Positions 1 through 12,215 of a stretch of DNA of 64,000 bases are shown here, piece by piece. The notes under the pieces were generated by a model, which saw nothing but the letters and a program-made list of their open reading frames with translations, did not search any database and was not told where the DNA came from. The stretch is from Voacanga thouarsii. Lineage: Eukaryota > Streptophyta > Magnoliopsida > Gentianales > Apocynaceae. Positions within the stretch are counted from its first letter, which is position 1. Each line of letters begins with the position of its first letter. The translations under genes were made by a program, and so were the position numbers. The stretch lies in the NCBI GenBank assembly GCA_026120185.1, contig JANUWF010002051.1, positions 1,116,001-1,180,000 of the forward strand. Reading direction: 5' to 3'.

Positions 1-360
1 CATGTTCTACGTATTTGAAATTCGCTTATGTCATGAAGTGAGTGGACTACTCACTGGCTAAAGGGAAGCTATTTCCCATTTGTAATTCACAACATAATAA
101 CCTAGACATGATGAGATTCCCATTCTCATCAATCAGTTAAGAACGAACGTTTATGTGTTAAGTAACCCGTGATCCATACTTTACTGTGAAAGACCTCCAT
201 TCACATGGATCACTTACTTAAACACAATGGATTTTTTTCAAATGTAATTGTGCACAAATAAAAATGTAAATTCACAAACAATTTCTAAAAATAAATTCTT
301 TTATTAAAATATTAGATATTTACATCAGAAACCTAGTCTAAGAAGGCATATTTCCCAATA
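1..360 (-). mobile_element. Copia LTR, 5' part only, cut by the window edge (E family)
   Basis: This sequence runs parallel to 61070-61429 with only scattered mismatches, and it is the reverse complement of the start of the LTRs at 49242 and 56767. The outer end at 360 reads TATTGGGAAATATGCC on the minus strand, a decayed form of the TGTTGGRATGTATGCC terminus of this family. It interrupts the Ty3 protease region that resumes at 361. The other end and its TSD lie left of the window, so solo LTR and full element cannot be told apart. Confidence 0.85.
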
Positions 361-1545
361 GTATGAATGGATGGAATCAGGATCTACCAACATATTTACT
401 TTATAATTCTGAATAGAAAGCATACCTTTGACTACTGTAGAGTCAGCTCCTATCTCTTCGCGATTCAGTGCAAGCATTTTAGCTTTCACATATGGCTTCT
501 GATTGTTCCTTCCATGGACTACGCCATTACCCATGGTTTACTTGGTTATTTAGTGGAGTAGGATTGCCACGAGCGTTGAACTGTAATTTTGGACACTTGT
601 CTAAAAAATGATTGGCGTCCCCACAGTTGAAGCATCTTTTGGTTGCATCCTTATAGAAATAATATTCCTCTTTGTGTCCTTTTTTCCCACAGTAATGGCA
701 AATTACTATGTTTTGCTTAGTCCTGATAGGGTTGAATCTCATTTTCTTTTCTTTGTTTCTCCTTTGTGGTCTAGTTGGCCTTTTTATGGGAAATTACTTG
801 TTGGGTGGGAAGGTCTTCAGAGTAAGTCGACTCTTGCCCTTATTTTCGGTTTTGGTGTTAAAATAGAGCTAGGGCTCTTCTTAATTCTTGTCTCAAGCCT
901 ATGATAAATTGGTAAGTTTGATTCTACTTTGTGTCTACCAAGTGACGATAATACTTCGATTATTTGCTAAACTACGCTGCATACTATGCCACTAACATGT
1001 TTCTTTTCTTCGTTTTCTAAAATTCATCTATTCTTTTCTCAATAATTCGTTGCAGGATGAATTCTACCAGGAAGATTTCAAAGAAATAATCCCAACTCCA
1101 TTCCTATTTAGTTTGCTCCCAAATCTCTTAAACTCAATCCACCAATCTCGGGCCGGTCCTTTCAAGCAGAATGCTGCAAACCTCACCATTCTTTCCACCG
1201 TGTATTATAGATTGCAAAAAATGTTTTCCATTTATTCGACCCATATCTTAGCTTTCTACTCTTGTTCTGCCTCTCCAAAATACTATGGTGGTTGAAACTT
1301 AAGGAACCTTTCAAACGCCTCATCGTCGTATCATGGGACCCTTCGTTCTGTCAAATTCTGTAGAATTTTAGTTATTCAACCAAAAGCTTGAGCAACAGTG
1401 ACCTCCTCAGACACTTCATTTTCCAAACCCATTTCTTCAGCTCTTGGCCCCTCATTTTGTTTGCCCGGTGGGGGGTTTGGGGCAAGGTTGTTGTCATATG
1501 GTAGTGGTCCTCGGGCCGCGTCACCCACAAGATGAATCATCAGTC
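361..1545 (-). pseudogene. Ty3-gypsy gag and protease remnant (element 1)
   Basis: Read on the minus strand, this holds a gag core followed by CCHC zinc knuckles and the start of an aspartic protease. The gag core includes FERFLKFQPP, then ERMVRFAAFCLKGPARDWW, in the order seen in the gag at 29923-30870. Knuckle 1 (CHYCGKKGHKEEY) has lost its last cysteine. Knuckle 2 (CFNCGDANHFLDKC) is intact. The protease segment ends in LVDPDSIHS, where related proteins have D-x-G; here the glycine is Asp. Several in-frame stops (for example in QPP-stop-YFG and WVE-stop-MEN) and the LTR insertion at 360 show it is dead. RT, RNase H and integrase would lie beyond the left edge. In the cell such a Gag forms the cytoplasmic particle that packages element RNA. 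Confidence 0.85.
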
Positions 1546-1927
1546 TTCATCGTGGTGGCATAATAGCGCTTTATTATGCAAATAGTATTGTTAGCAGGGT
1601 TTGCAAAAAACTTTATATGGCTAAGGGTAATGCATGCATGATATGATGTGTGCGGAAAAACATTAAAGTGCAATAAGAAAACAAGCACAGAAACTATTAT
1701 CAGTTCATAATTGACTACCATCAAGCATGTGATCATGCATCCATATATATACACCAAAATAGCAGTAGTGCTTAAAACATCCATACATATATGAGCCCAT
1801 AGCAGGCAAGTTCCTAATTATTCAGATTAGCAATTAGGCACATAGATCAAGAATCCAAAAATAGGTGTTTTATACATCAGCAAATATGCCAGTCTCCTAT
1901 CTTCTAATTTCTTCCCTAGTCAGTAGC

Positions 1928-2285
1928 CTAGTACTCCTTAGAGTCACAATCAGCATTCTCCTCTGCTTCAGAACCCTCTTCAATCCTAGCTCTCTTTGTG
2001 GGCCTACTCTCCTCGGAATCATCTTTAGTCTCCACTCTTAGCTCCTTGTACACCATCTCTCTAAGGCCCTCGCTTCCTGATGCTAGGATTCTTTAGCCAG
2101 CTCTATCTTAGGTGCAATAGCTACCTCATCTTTACTCTCAAAACATACATCTGTGATCTCGATCACATCCTCCTCTTTGGATTCTGAAGCAGAGGAATTC
2201 AAAGAGTCTAGGTCTACTACCTTTTGTGGTGGTGGTGGTTTTGCTAACGGTACGGATTCATAGTCTTGCGAGCGGTGCGCAACAT
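1928..2285 (-). pseudogene. pre-gag acidic ORF of element 1
   Basis: On the minus strand between PBS and gag, an ORF opens with MLRTARKTM, like MLKTARNG at the matching place in element B. After a frame change it reads PPPPQKVVDLDSLNSSASES, then EEDVIEITDVCFESKDE, then a basic patch RPTKRARIEEGSE, and ends in a short acidic tail before TAG at 1928. The two hydrophobic-plus-acidic segments look like SUMO-interacting motifs, and the basic patch looks like a nuclear localisation signal; both are inferences from the pattern. I recognise no known domain. At least one frameshift and one stop break the frame. The position and overall design match 29179-29654. Confidence 0.55.
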
Positions 2286-2361
2286 CCTTGCTATCCTATA
2301 ATAATCATCATATGCTTAGTCCTGAGAGGGCTTACCAAAATAAATCACCAAATAAGTCAAA

Positions 2362-2479
2362 AATAGTTTAAACCTAAAATTTCCTAATTAGGATTCCCAT
2401 CTAAATGTATTCCAAACTTAAATAGTTTAAACCTAAAAATGCTTGATTAGGATTGCCATCTAAATGTATTCCAAACTTA
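2362..2479. repeat. tandem duplication, 2 x 59 bp
   Basis: Two adjacent 59-bp units begin AATAGTTTAAACCT at 2362 and 2421 and end CCAAACTTA. They differ at a few positions. They lie in the untranslated leader of element 1, between the PBS and the pre-gag ORF. Confidence 0.85.
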
Positions 2480-2560
2480 TGCTAATTCGGATTTAAACCT
2501 AACTCTCTCCAATGTCTTAATCCAATCCTAGGTTTTTAATTCACACCAAGGCATAATCTA

Positions 2561-2733
2561 ATCCTAGGCTCTGGTACCAACTTTATAGTCTATTCGAGTA
2601 TTTAGTTTACCTTATTTTTTTTTACTTTTTGTTTTCCTGTTATAAAGACCCCTGGTTCAAAAGATGGCGCGACATCCCTGGCCATGTAGGTCACTTATTA
2701 TGGGGTGTTACAGTTGGTATCAGAGCCTAGGAT
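2561..2733. repeat. inverted PBS copies flanking a flipped LTR terminus
   Basis: The left arm 2561-2581 is, on the minus strand, GTTGGTACCAGAGCCTAGGAT. The right arm 2713-2733 is the plus-strand copy with one mismatch. Both contain the initiator-Met tRNA type PBS (TGGTATCAGAGC). The 131 bp between them (2582-2712) is an LTR 3' end in plus orientation: TTATAAAGACCCC, then GGGGTGTTACA. The rest of this LTR (2734-8039) and the coding parts of element 1 are in minus orientation. Flipping this block would restore a normal LTR-PBS-leader order. Confidence 0.8.
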
Positions 2734-5700
2734 TAAGATTAAATAATTTACTGTGTAGATAAATCCTTAGTATTTGGCAAACCACAGTTAAGCCTCACTA
2801 GCAGAAATAAAATATAACAAGAAAGGTAGAAATGTTAAGTATTAAGATCTAATTCTATTACAAAAAGATCTTCAGCCCTTGGTCTTAGAAATCTCAGACT
2901 ACCTTGAAAATCATGATTAGAAAATTTGTGTGAGATTATGGATAATCTCAGTAAGTCCATAGTGTGCAAATGGCAGTTAGAAAATTAATAGCATGATGCA
3001 CAAATGTAATAACTTAAGTGGTTGTAATCATAAGAAAATTCCAACGATATGACTCAAATTTCATTGCCAAATTTTTAGAGAAAAAATTCAACAAGTATGA
3101 TCAAGTACGATAAAATGCTGTCGAGTAAATTATTTCTAATAAAAAAACTAATACAAATGATCATTACGGTAAAAAAAAAAATCTTGAACTTGTCATCAAC
3201 AAGTCATATTGTATATCAAGACTACACATCATGATACTTTACAAATATGACCTCAACATAATCTATTCTGAGATCGTACAACAGGTAGGGTGTACATCCC
3301 TCCCGAGAGGATACCCCGTCATCCCTCTCACATATAAATAGACTAGATATCTCACGTCCATCCTCCAGTTCTCTTTGGATATTGTGTTGCTAGCTATGGA
3401 CCTAAATTAACTACTAGGACTGACGCGTCATTTGAAAAAGACAGTTTTCCAGAGAATGCTAATCAACTGGAATTCTCTCCTGATCTAACGAGAGCTAGTC
3501 CTATAGTCTCGTCCCTTGAGTATTCAAGTCTAAAATAGTGTGGTTCAAGAAATTCCCATTTTGTTGTGGAATATACAATTTCGATTCCAAAATTATTGTT
3601 CTAAGTCCGAAAACTCAGTGTTTTCCAAATTTACCTCGACCAGAAAATGAAAGTTCATGTTTTCTCTCCAAAACTTTTCGAAGGTAGAAAACTCCTTCAT
3701 CCATTATAATAATACTCGTTCAAAGGGTGATAAATTATGTAGTTTCATAATTTGCCTTGAAAAAGATATCAACATGAGCCAAATGTCATGCTATGATTTT
3801 TGCAATTATGTACATGGAAGAAAATTTAGAATTAGGTGCATACATTAATGCATAGCTCCTAATTAGTCATAGTGTTTCATATAGAAATTCTCTAAACTTG
3901 ATCATGCAAAATCTTTTTGTATAAGAGTCATGATGTAAATAAGGGTAATACCAAATGTGATAAAGTGAACTAATCTTGAGTATTATTTCAATAAATAGTA
4001 TGAAAATCCTATCATTGAGTATGCATGATCATAGAATTTCTTATGAAATTATTTTGTGTAAACGAGTTGTGAGATGCAAGGACTTACCTCTTATCCAAAG
4101 CTTAGTAAAATACCTTCACGATAACCTAAGTGCTCCTTTCTCCTACGTCCAGCTCCAAATCTAACTTGTACATATAATATATGAATTAATTTTTCTAATT
4201 AAATGCTTCTAAATAAAGAATTAATTGAGATTTTAGAATAGTTAGGGGAAGTACTCAGATCTCAAGTAACTCCAAAATATTTAGCGACAAAGACTAATTG
4301 ATTCTAATCACAAAGTATTCCAACAAGAAATCTAACAATTCTCTAAACTATTCATAATTAATAAAGAATAGAATTGTCCAACTTCCTAATTAACATCCAT
4401 AGTGAAATAAGGCCTTAGTTGCCAAGCAAAACCCTAATCATCCATACAATCCTAATGAGCCGTACAACTCTAATTAATCATTCAATAAAGTGGCATCTCA
4501 ACCAACTTATATTACCAAACACCTTGAGAATACAAATATTTTCAAAATTTGAAGTTCTTATTTTATAAGGGTATAAGGGATCACTTCTCAAAATCATACT
4601 ATAAGGAAAAATCATAAAATTTTATTCAAATATATTTTCCATAATTCTAAACATCACACAATGTTCACATAAGCCAAAATTACAGCAATTATAGCTATTT
4701 CTATGAGCAAATTCATTTTCCAAATTCAAATACAAAATTCTGGTTTTACTCTAAAACAGGGTCAAAATCAATTACTTAATTAACCAAGGAAATCATTTTA
4801 TTTCTATACAAAAATCTCCATTTTAAAACTTTTATATGTTAGGTGAATCACCATATATTTATCTCCCCAAGATTCCCACAAAAAAAGTGTTAGTGTTATG
4901 CCCTAGAGGTAATCACTTGTACGTTGTATATGACACATTTTATTTTAATAAAATGCATTATTTATTTTACAGTTTCTTTTGCTTACTTTTATGTAATGTA
5001 ACTGTTAGATAAAGTCCCTAGTACAACACCGTGTTAAGAAAATCATGATAGAGATCATGATATGAGATTCCTACTACGCTGTATAGTGGTAGTACTTAAA
5101 TAGTCCCTAGTCGTAGTATTAATGAGACAGGACATCATTAATGCATTAAGGCTAATATGTGTTAGACTTCCTAATTTGATTAGACAGTGATTCTCATATT
5201 TGTGAGTATTGAGATACTCAAAGTTAACACGTAGATGCTTGTTAATGGAATAAGTACATTGGATGACCTAGTTATGAGATAATCACATGGATAACTATTT
5301 AGTGCCAGTGATATAATCTCAATATAGCAAACGTGCAAGTATCCTTAGATTTGAAATCTCCAAGGTACTTTGTTTGCTGAGCATTGTGCTTTAATTCCAA
5401 TCTCTGGAGTCAGATAGATCCAGGGTCGCCTATGGGATAGATATTGGGTAAATTGTGAGATAAACGAAAGTAGTTGAGAGGGTCAATAAAGGATTCACCA
5501 CTCCTAATAGTAGGGGAGAATATCTCACGGCCACTTGTAGGAATTACTACTCGAGAAGTCCTTAGCCAAGGCGACTATGTATTGGAAACAGTTCCAATTG
5601 ATACACATCTAGAGTAGTGGGTTCTTGGTACAAGTATTATTATATTTAGGCCAAAATTAATATATATTTTGGAGGGAGATGTCACTAATTCTGTACTCCA

Positions 5701-8039
5701 GACCGAATGAGATATTGTATGGTGAAAGGAGTTAATTGCACTATAGTTTGTTATTGAAGGATTCATGTCAAGCCACTTGACTTCCTAGACTCTTAGGTGG
5801 TCATGATGTATTGCTAGATACTGCTCATGATCTGCGGAATATAGGTTATTTGATGAATTAATAAACCAATCCTAATTAGAATTAATATGATTAATTCTAA
5901 TTAATTATAGATTATTAAACTCAAAGACGTTTGAATTAATTCATGTTCGCTACCAATTGACTAGGAACCTAATAGGTCACACACAATAGAGGATTATATA
6001 CTCAAGATGTTATTTGATAACATAGTGTGGTTAATTGCGAGAAAGAGAAGTTATTGTGACTAAATTATAGTTAGTTATAATTTATAGTCCAAATTATAAT
6101 TGTGAGAATTTGATATTTCCAATTACAATTAGGAAATTCTAATTGTTTTAGAATTCTCAGATGGAGTGATTTTCATCAGGATTTTTTGTGCATTATATAG
6201 GATATATGCATGGTTCCTCAATGTGAGGAACTCACACGAAAAGAACTTCAAACCCTAGGGCACACATGACATTTTCTTTCTCTCTTTCTCGTTTTTCTGA
6301 AAAACAAGAAGAACCCTAGACGCCATTGTTGTTTTTCTGCTAGCATAGAAAATCTTGGTGCTTGAATGTCATCCTCCGTGTGAATTTCTGGTAAAGATAA
6401 TCACACACTGTGATTATAGTGGTTGGACATTCAACCCTCATAGTGTTTGATCAAGATGATTGCTAGATCGCACATCAACTTGAAGAAAGAAAAAATTTTA
6501 TTTTTCAGACGCTCAAAGAAAGGTAAAGCTGTTACCTTTGTTCTCTTTATGTCGTGTTTTCTACATGTATGCAGATATTGGGTTAGTATCTCGTTCTTAT
6601 TTTTTTGCTATGCCATATATGATATGCGTGAGATACCCAACAAAAAGGACTCACATAATTTTTACAGAAAGCCTTAGGTGAACAGAAAATTGCTTTGCAC
6701 AGTCAAATTCAAAAATTCATAAATCCCAAATTATAATGGATTATTTGATGATTATTTTTCTGAAAATTTCATAACATCCTGAAGTTTCTACAATCCAAAA
6801 ATCATGAGAAAATTCAGTTGAGAAAGGGGTTTTGTTTGGGGGTTTAAACTTAGTTTACTGTACAGGGGTTTCTGTACAATTTGAGCAGTCTTGATGTAAA
6901 AACCATTAACTTGAGTTCTCTTCATTTACTTCATACAAAACTTATACCAAAATAATCTTAACACATAATATAAATCCTAGAGATTCAACTAATCAAGCCA
7001 TCATTGCAACTTAGTTCACACAGAAAACCAAATTCAGCTCCAACAAAACCAGCATTGCTCTGTTTTCAGCTCCATCATACAAACTCTTCAACCTTATCAA
7101 GCCCTTTTATCCACCTCGTATATAACCTCCCACACATAGCATAATACAACTACAACATAACTAACTCATTTCTTTTAGCAAAAACCCACACAACACTAGC
7201 ATTTTCACAAATTAACCAAGCTATACATTATGCTCAATATTTCGGCCAGCATAAGAAAATAAGGAGAAAAAAAAAATGCATTCTTCACTTCAAAAGACAT
7301 ATACTACTCATCTCAATACATGGAAAGAACAACAAAACAACATATTTTCACTCACAAAACAGAAAATAAAGTAATTTTCACAAAGTATTAAAGCTGGACA
7401 GCTTGACCCATTTTCGATTGTGAGATGGAGTGAAGGAAATATGGTGATTCTTACTTACCTTCTTGAAGATCCTTTCTTGTCTTTAACAGAATCAGTAGAT
7501 GTAGATTATTTCTAGCCGAATATGTTAGTGTGTTGTGTTGTGAAATAAATGAGATTAAAAGGGAAAAGAAATAGTGAGCTTTCGCTTGAGGAATGAGGCT
7601 TCCTACCTTGAATTGGTATGCTGGCTGATAGCTTCAAGGGAAGAGGGGCAAGGGGGTAACTTCCATAGAGGAAGAAGAAAGTAAAATAGAAGGAGATGGA
7701 GGGAGGTGGTGGCTGGTCAAGTGAGGGGAAGAAATGGCCAAAAATAAGTTTATATAGTAGGGTAATTTTTTATCCAATGGTTGAGAGAATTTTACCCTAA
7801 ATTCAAGGGTTGTGATTTAAAGTGCTTTAATGGGTCAAATTTGTTCATGGGTCTTGGATATGAGCCTTGGGTTAAATAATAAAATTGGGTCAAGTGGTCA
7901 AAATTGGTCTTGACATGAAATTTGACCAAGACTTTTTAATTAATAAACAAGGACAAACTCCTAATTAAAATTAAATTCGTTCAAGAGTGTTTGGTTTAAA
8001 AGAGGAATTCATTGTTATAATATTATTTGGGGTGTGAGA
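2734..8039 (-). mobile_element. 5' LTR of element 1 (Ty3), interrupted by a solo LTR
   Basis: On the minus strand this aligns along its length with the plus-strand solo LTR 37111-41005. For example, the stretch around 2870-2990 matches the reverse complement of 40640-40750, and 3300-3560 matches the block near 40090-40320. The outer end near 8039 reads TCTCACACCCCA, close to the TGTGACACCCC start expected for the family. Without the 1.76 kb insertion at 4888-6642, and counting the flipped 131 bp, the LTR is about 3.7 kb. It adjoins the PBS and gag of element 1, so it is that element's 5' LTR. No intact gene lies inside it. Confidence 0.75.
4888..6642 (+). mobile_element. solo LTR, Copia-like, 1755 bp, TSD AAAAG
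   Basis: It begins TGTTAGTGTTATGCCCTAG and ends GAGATACCCAACA. It is flanked by AAAAG at 4883-4887 and again at 6643-6647, a perfect 5-bp TSD. Its layout (TGTTRG start, ATGCCCT near the start, AATAAA shortly after, pyrimidine-rich tract near the end) resembles the Copia LTRs at 49242. Nothing coding is inside. Orientation is inferred from that layout, since both ends would fit TG..CA in either direction. It lies in the LTR of element 1. Confidence 0.88.
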
Positions 8040-9856
8040 CCATAATTAATTTAATTTAATTATCTACTACAAAATAGTACATGTATATATAATACACCAA
8101 TTAATTATGAATAAATAATTTACCACGAACCATACAAATAATCAACTTGATATAATTATGTTCTCCAGGAGAATTCACATAAGAGGCATATGGAATGGTG
8201 TCATATAATGTATTTAATTTGTGGAGTGGGAATAATTCAAGCAAGCAATTAGTTCCCTAACTCTCAATTTAGTAAGTTGTTACAAGATGAATTACATTAA
8301 CTAAACTTGCTTAACCTCAATTAATAAAGTATTGAACCACGATCCAAATAAGCTCTAAAAGGATTATTTACACCTAAGTGCTTGCATGCTCAACAAATAC
8401 AGCCCCTTGGCACCCATTTCTTTTCTTTCTCTCATTCTCTCCCTCCCTCTCAGTTCAATCTCTCTTCTTACCATTTTTTTTACTATTTCAACCACCCACT
8501 CTATCGGCTTCTTCATAATACCGCAACCAAAACCATCATACCACTAAAATCAACCCAAAACTAACTCATACATTAGATCAAACATGGTCAAGACTATTGA
8601 AGTAAAGTTACACAATTTCATACTCATTATATGTCATTCACCTATTCATTAAGCCAAAAACAAAGCTAATATGATTAGTATAAGCAAAAAACCTCATACT
8701 AATCAACTGTAAATTGACTCTAAATATCCTCAACTCAAGAAGTAATCTTCGGATATTCTCATATTACACACACATACACACACACACACGTGTGTGTGTG
8801 TATGGGATTAATAGTCTCATGCGAGTGCACCGATTGCTATTTCTTACCAAATCAGCCCCCTTCTTTATTTTCCCACTCACACTCGTATTTTATCACATCT
8901 CACTTTTTCTACAACCTCAAGTGAATGCTCTCAATATTTACCGTACTGGTTCCCTCAAAATTATTTCTTTTTCCTTCTTCACTCATTGTTTTTCACCAAA
9001 GGACATGCACTTTGTATTCTTGGACCTTTTTTGTCCTTACTTTTTCCACTTAAAGCAATGCAATCAATTCAGTACTTGCATTCCACCTTTTTTTACTCTT
9101 CTCACCTCTTTTCCTATTTACTTCTTCAAAGTTATCACAGGTTTAGAAATAATCAAATAAGAAATAGCCATGTATCCTTAACTCATAATTTACCATATCA
9201 ACTAAATTAAGACTCAAAGGAACAAAGTTTCAAACATTTAATTAAACATGAACAAGAGTAACTCTAATTCTCAAGATTTAAGTATATCCAATCTAATATG
9301 CAATTTAAGTAAGAATTAATTCAACCAAACAAGGGTTATGACATGTTCTAAAGAATAAGACTCAATAAAAACTCTATTATAAAAACAAACTCAATCCAAA
9401 TTCAAATTCCAACAAAAATAAAAAAAAATTAGCCTAAAAACTCAACATCCCTAACAAAACTCCATTATAACTAGCATTAAGAAACTTAGAAATAGTAACG
9501 CCAATCCCTTTCCCACACGTAAATTAAAAATTGTCCTTAATGACCTAAAAATAGAATAATAAAAGTATAGCCTAAGGACTACAAAAATAAGAGGGAGAAG
9601 AAAAGTAATACTCCCCAAGTCATTAACGTCCAAAAGATATTTGAACTCCTTCCACAAGATTGAGATAAGATCATTGCATCATAAAGAGTGTCCAAATATT
9701 GCAAATGAAAAACAAAGAACACCATAAAAGTAAAAAGGAAATAAAATAGCCTAAACAAAGCAAAGTAAAATAATACATAAAAAAGGAAAGAAACAAAAAA
9801 GAGACAAAAGAAAATAGAGAAAGAGCTAAAGGCCTAAAAGTAACAAGGCATAAGCC
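8040..9856. other. AT-rich non-coding stretch, probably the 3' end of Tat/Athila element A
   Basis: No ORF here has recognisable homology. The right part (about 9560-9680) contains AATACTCCCCAAGTC. Similar wording occurs at about 37010 (AATACTCCTCAAGTG) and 15328 (AATACTTCCCAACC), each next to another Tat/Athila relic, so it probably lies between the last ORF and the 3' LTR. No 3' LTR for element A is visible. The left edge is where element 1 inserted. Confidence 0.45.
8766..8803. repeat. (CA)n/(TG)n microsatellite forming a perfect palindrome
   Basis: A CA run meets a TG run at the centre dinucleotide CG (8789-8790). Positions 8778-8801 are a perfect 24-bp palindrome that could extrude as a hairpin. 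Confidence 0.9.
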
Positions 9857-11150
9857 ACTTCAAAGTTGTCCGGGATCATTATCTTCATTGTTAGGCCCAG
9901 CTTGTCCACTTTGACCTCCAAAAGTATTCCACCATTGAGCATATTGAGCTTCATGAGCCCCTTTTCTTCTCCAGATATCCTTCAAGATTTCCCATTTCAC
10001 TTGTTGAGCTTGCATAATCTATGCAAGCACCTCAACTTAGTTGCCCACTTTGAGTCTTAGCTGTCCCAATTATGCACACATCTCAGCCTCAAAACTCTCA
10101 TGTGAACTGGAACTACTGCCAGCATGCCTTGGCGGTGGTGGCATTGGCTCAACCTTATCGTCCTCCGGAGGTAACTTAAGAATTTCAAGATATCTAACCT
10201 CATGTGGCTTACTTTACCTCCGTTCTTGATCATTGTATTTATATCTACAATTACTTAAAGTTTATTTTGTAACAATGTCTCGAAATGTAGTGAGCTCAAC
10301 AATTTCACCCTCCATGCTAATTCCAAAAGTATTCACTGTCTACATAAATCACCAAAGGAAAAACACATGATTTGGAGAAGAGGCTAGAAGCCACTACGTC
10401 TTGCATAGATGTTATTATCAATAGGGTAAAAGGAATAGGTTGGACATGAAGCATTTTGAGTATAATGTAAACATCAATCACCCTCACTTCATCAAACCCA
10501 CTAGCTCTAGGAAAAATATTGAAAGCAAAGATGTATATTAGAGTTCTAAGTCAGGGTGTAAGATCATTCACTAAAATGATAAAATACCCATTCATTATCT
10601 TCCTTGATACACCCATACTCTTGTAGCCATCATAGAATCCCCATTCAAGCTCAACAGTTATTTTCTTGTTCGAATGGTCCACTTCCAACCAAGGGCCCTT
10701 ATCAACAACACCTATAATTGTAGCCAATCTCATTCTATCAAATTCAATCACCATTCCTTTCACCATTATCTTAATCATCCTAAGAATGGATTTCTTCTTC
10801 TCTTTCATATTGGCATAAAACTCCTTCACCAATGTAGTACAATAGTTACCCCTCAAAGTGATAATGGGATCCCAACATAGCCTTCTAAACATTCCTGAAA
10901 GATGCAAGAAGTGATCCAAAGAATGCTTAAAGGTTTTTTAAACAATGATTCTATTGGTGGCTCTATTTAAACACCAAGCTGCACAGTTAGGGGTATAAAA
11001 ATATGTAGGGTATAAGGAATCTGGTTCAAAAAAAGGTAAAAGTTCTTGGGATGAGGAAGCTCTAGCTTGCCTAGAAGATTGGAAGGTTCTTCTTCTTCCA
11101 GGCATAGTTCAAGACCATCACGAGAACAACAATTTTGAAGGTTCAAAACC
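9857..11150 (-). pseudogene. 3' ORF relic of Tat/Athila element A (plant transposon-protein-like)
   Basis: The best open part is 10551-10919 on the minus strand: a 122-residue stretch with CTTLVKEFYANMKEKKKS and then VKGMVIEFDRMRLATIIGV. This pattern, with REFYAN followed by an RG-type strand and a later LIPR/GxxEVR block, is typical of the putative plant transposon protein domain often found as an extra ORF downstream of pol in Athila/Tat elements. Further pieces follow after frame changes: FPRASGFDEVRVIDVYII near 10480, then PRHAGSSSSSHESFEAEM near 10100, then the end NNEDNDPGQL-stop near 9857. The function of this ORF is not established. Multiple stops and frameshifts make it a relic. Confidence 0.6.
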
Positions 11151-12215
11151 AACCCAACTCACTCCTCAACTCCCTCCAATCTCCGTAAAACACAAACACA
11201 ATACACTAATATTAAACAAAACCAATCAAAACCTCATCCACTTAATAGAACCAACAACACATCATTTGTTCAATAAAACCAACAAAACATCACCATTCTC
11301 TATCAACAACATAATTGCACCTACAATATTAGAAAAAGCATAGATGTTCAACAATTCCAACAATAAACATGATCCCCATAATAGAATAAAATAGCTTACA
11401 AATTCACCAAAATAGACCATAAATTTATAAATTAAAAAATATAGCCAGAGGAAGTTTTTCAACAAAAACATCAATGGCAAAGGATCATATAAATTTATCT
11501 AAAAATTCTAAATCACCAAAAACAAATATTTAAGCTAAGATAAAATTCTTCCAATAAAAATAAGTACAAAATTCCAAGAAAATTAAGAAGAGAATTTTAC
11601 CTTAAGCTTGAAGAAATTTTAGCACCACAATGGTCTTTACTCTATAGGAATCACACTTTTTCAAATATTTTGAGTAAAAATCAAAGGCAAGTTGATGAAT
11701 TTAGAGGTTTGGAATCATGAATAATGGATATTTTAGGGAAAAAAAAAAACCAACTATAGGAATTGAAGAAAAAGTTTTGAATTCAAATATTTTGGCAGAA
11801 AAATGTTATTTTGATGGTAGAAATTAGCTAGTGGGGGTTGCAAGGGATTAGCCAGTATTGAGGGAGAGAAAAGGAGGGAAGAAATCTAATTTTGGACGGA
11901 AAAAGAAAAGCATGCAACTGTTTAGATTATGAAGCGCCTAATAGAAGCCAGTACTAGGTTGGGCAGCCAGACCTGCTCTCAGTCCTCTCTATTCAAATGA
12001 GATTTTTTTAGCTCTTTTTTTAAATGTAAAAAATAGGAACAAAAAACACAACTATAACAAAAGCTAAATGCAAAAATTAAAGGGAATTCAAAACAAAATT
12101 ACATAAAACAAAATCCTAAGGCAAACAAAAATTAAAATTGTCCCAAACTAATGATCAATGTAAAGCATGAAAATATTCATTTCTTTCCGTGATCATACTC
12201 TCGTGGGTTATTTTC
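11151..12215. other. non-coding interior of element A, pol missing
   Basis: This lies between the end of the gag relic and the 3' ORF relic, where protease, RT, RNase H and integrase would be expected. I find no RT or integrase motif in any frame. The sequence is AT-rich, with a short less AT-rich patch near 11940-11990. Confidence 0.5.

Noticed and set aside
8714..9160. 148-residue plus-strand ORF with hydrophobic stretches
   Set aside because: It is low-complexity and crosses a CA/TG microsatellite. No family resemblance; likely chance in pyrimidine-rich DNA.
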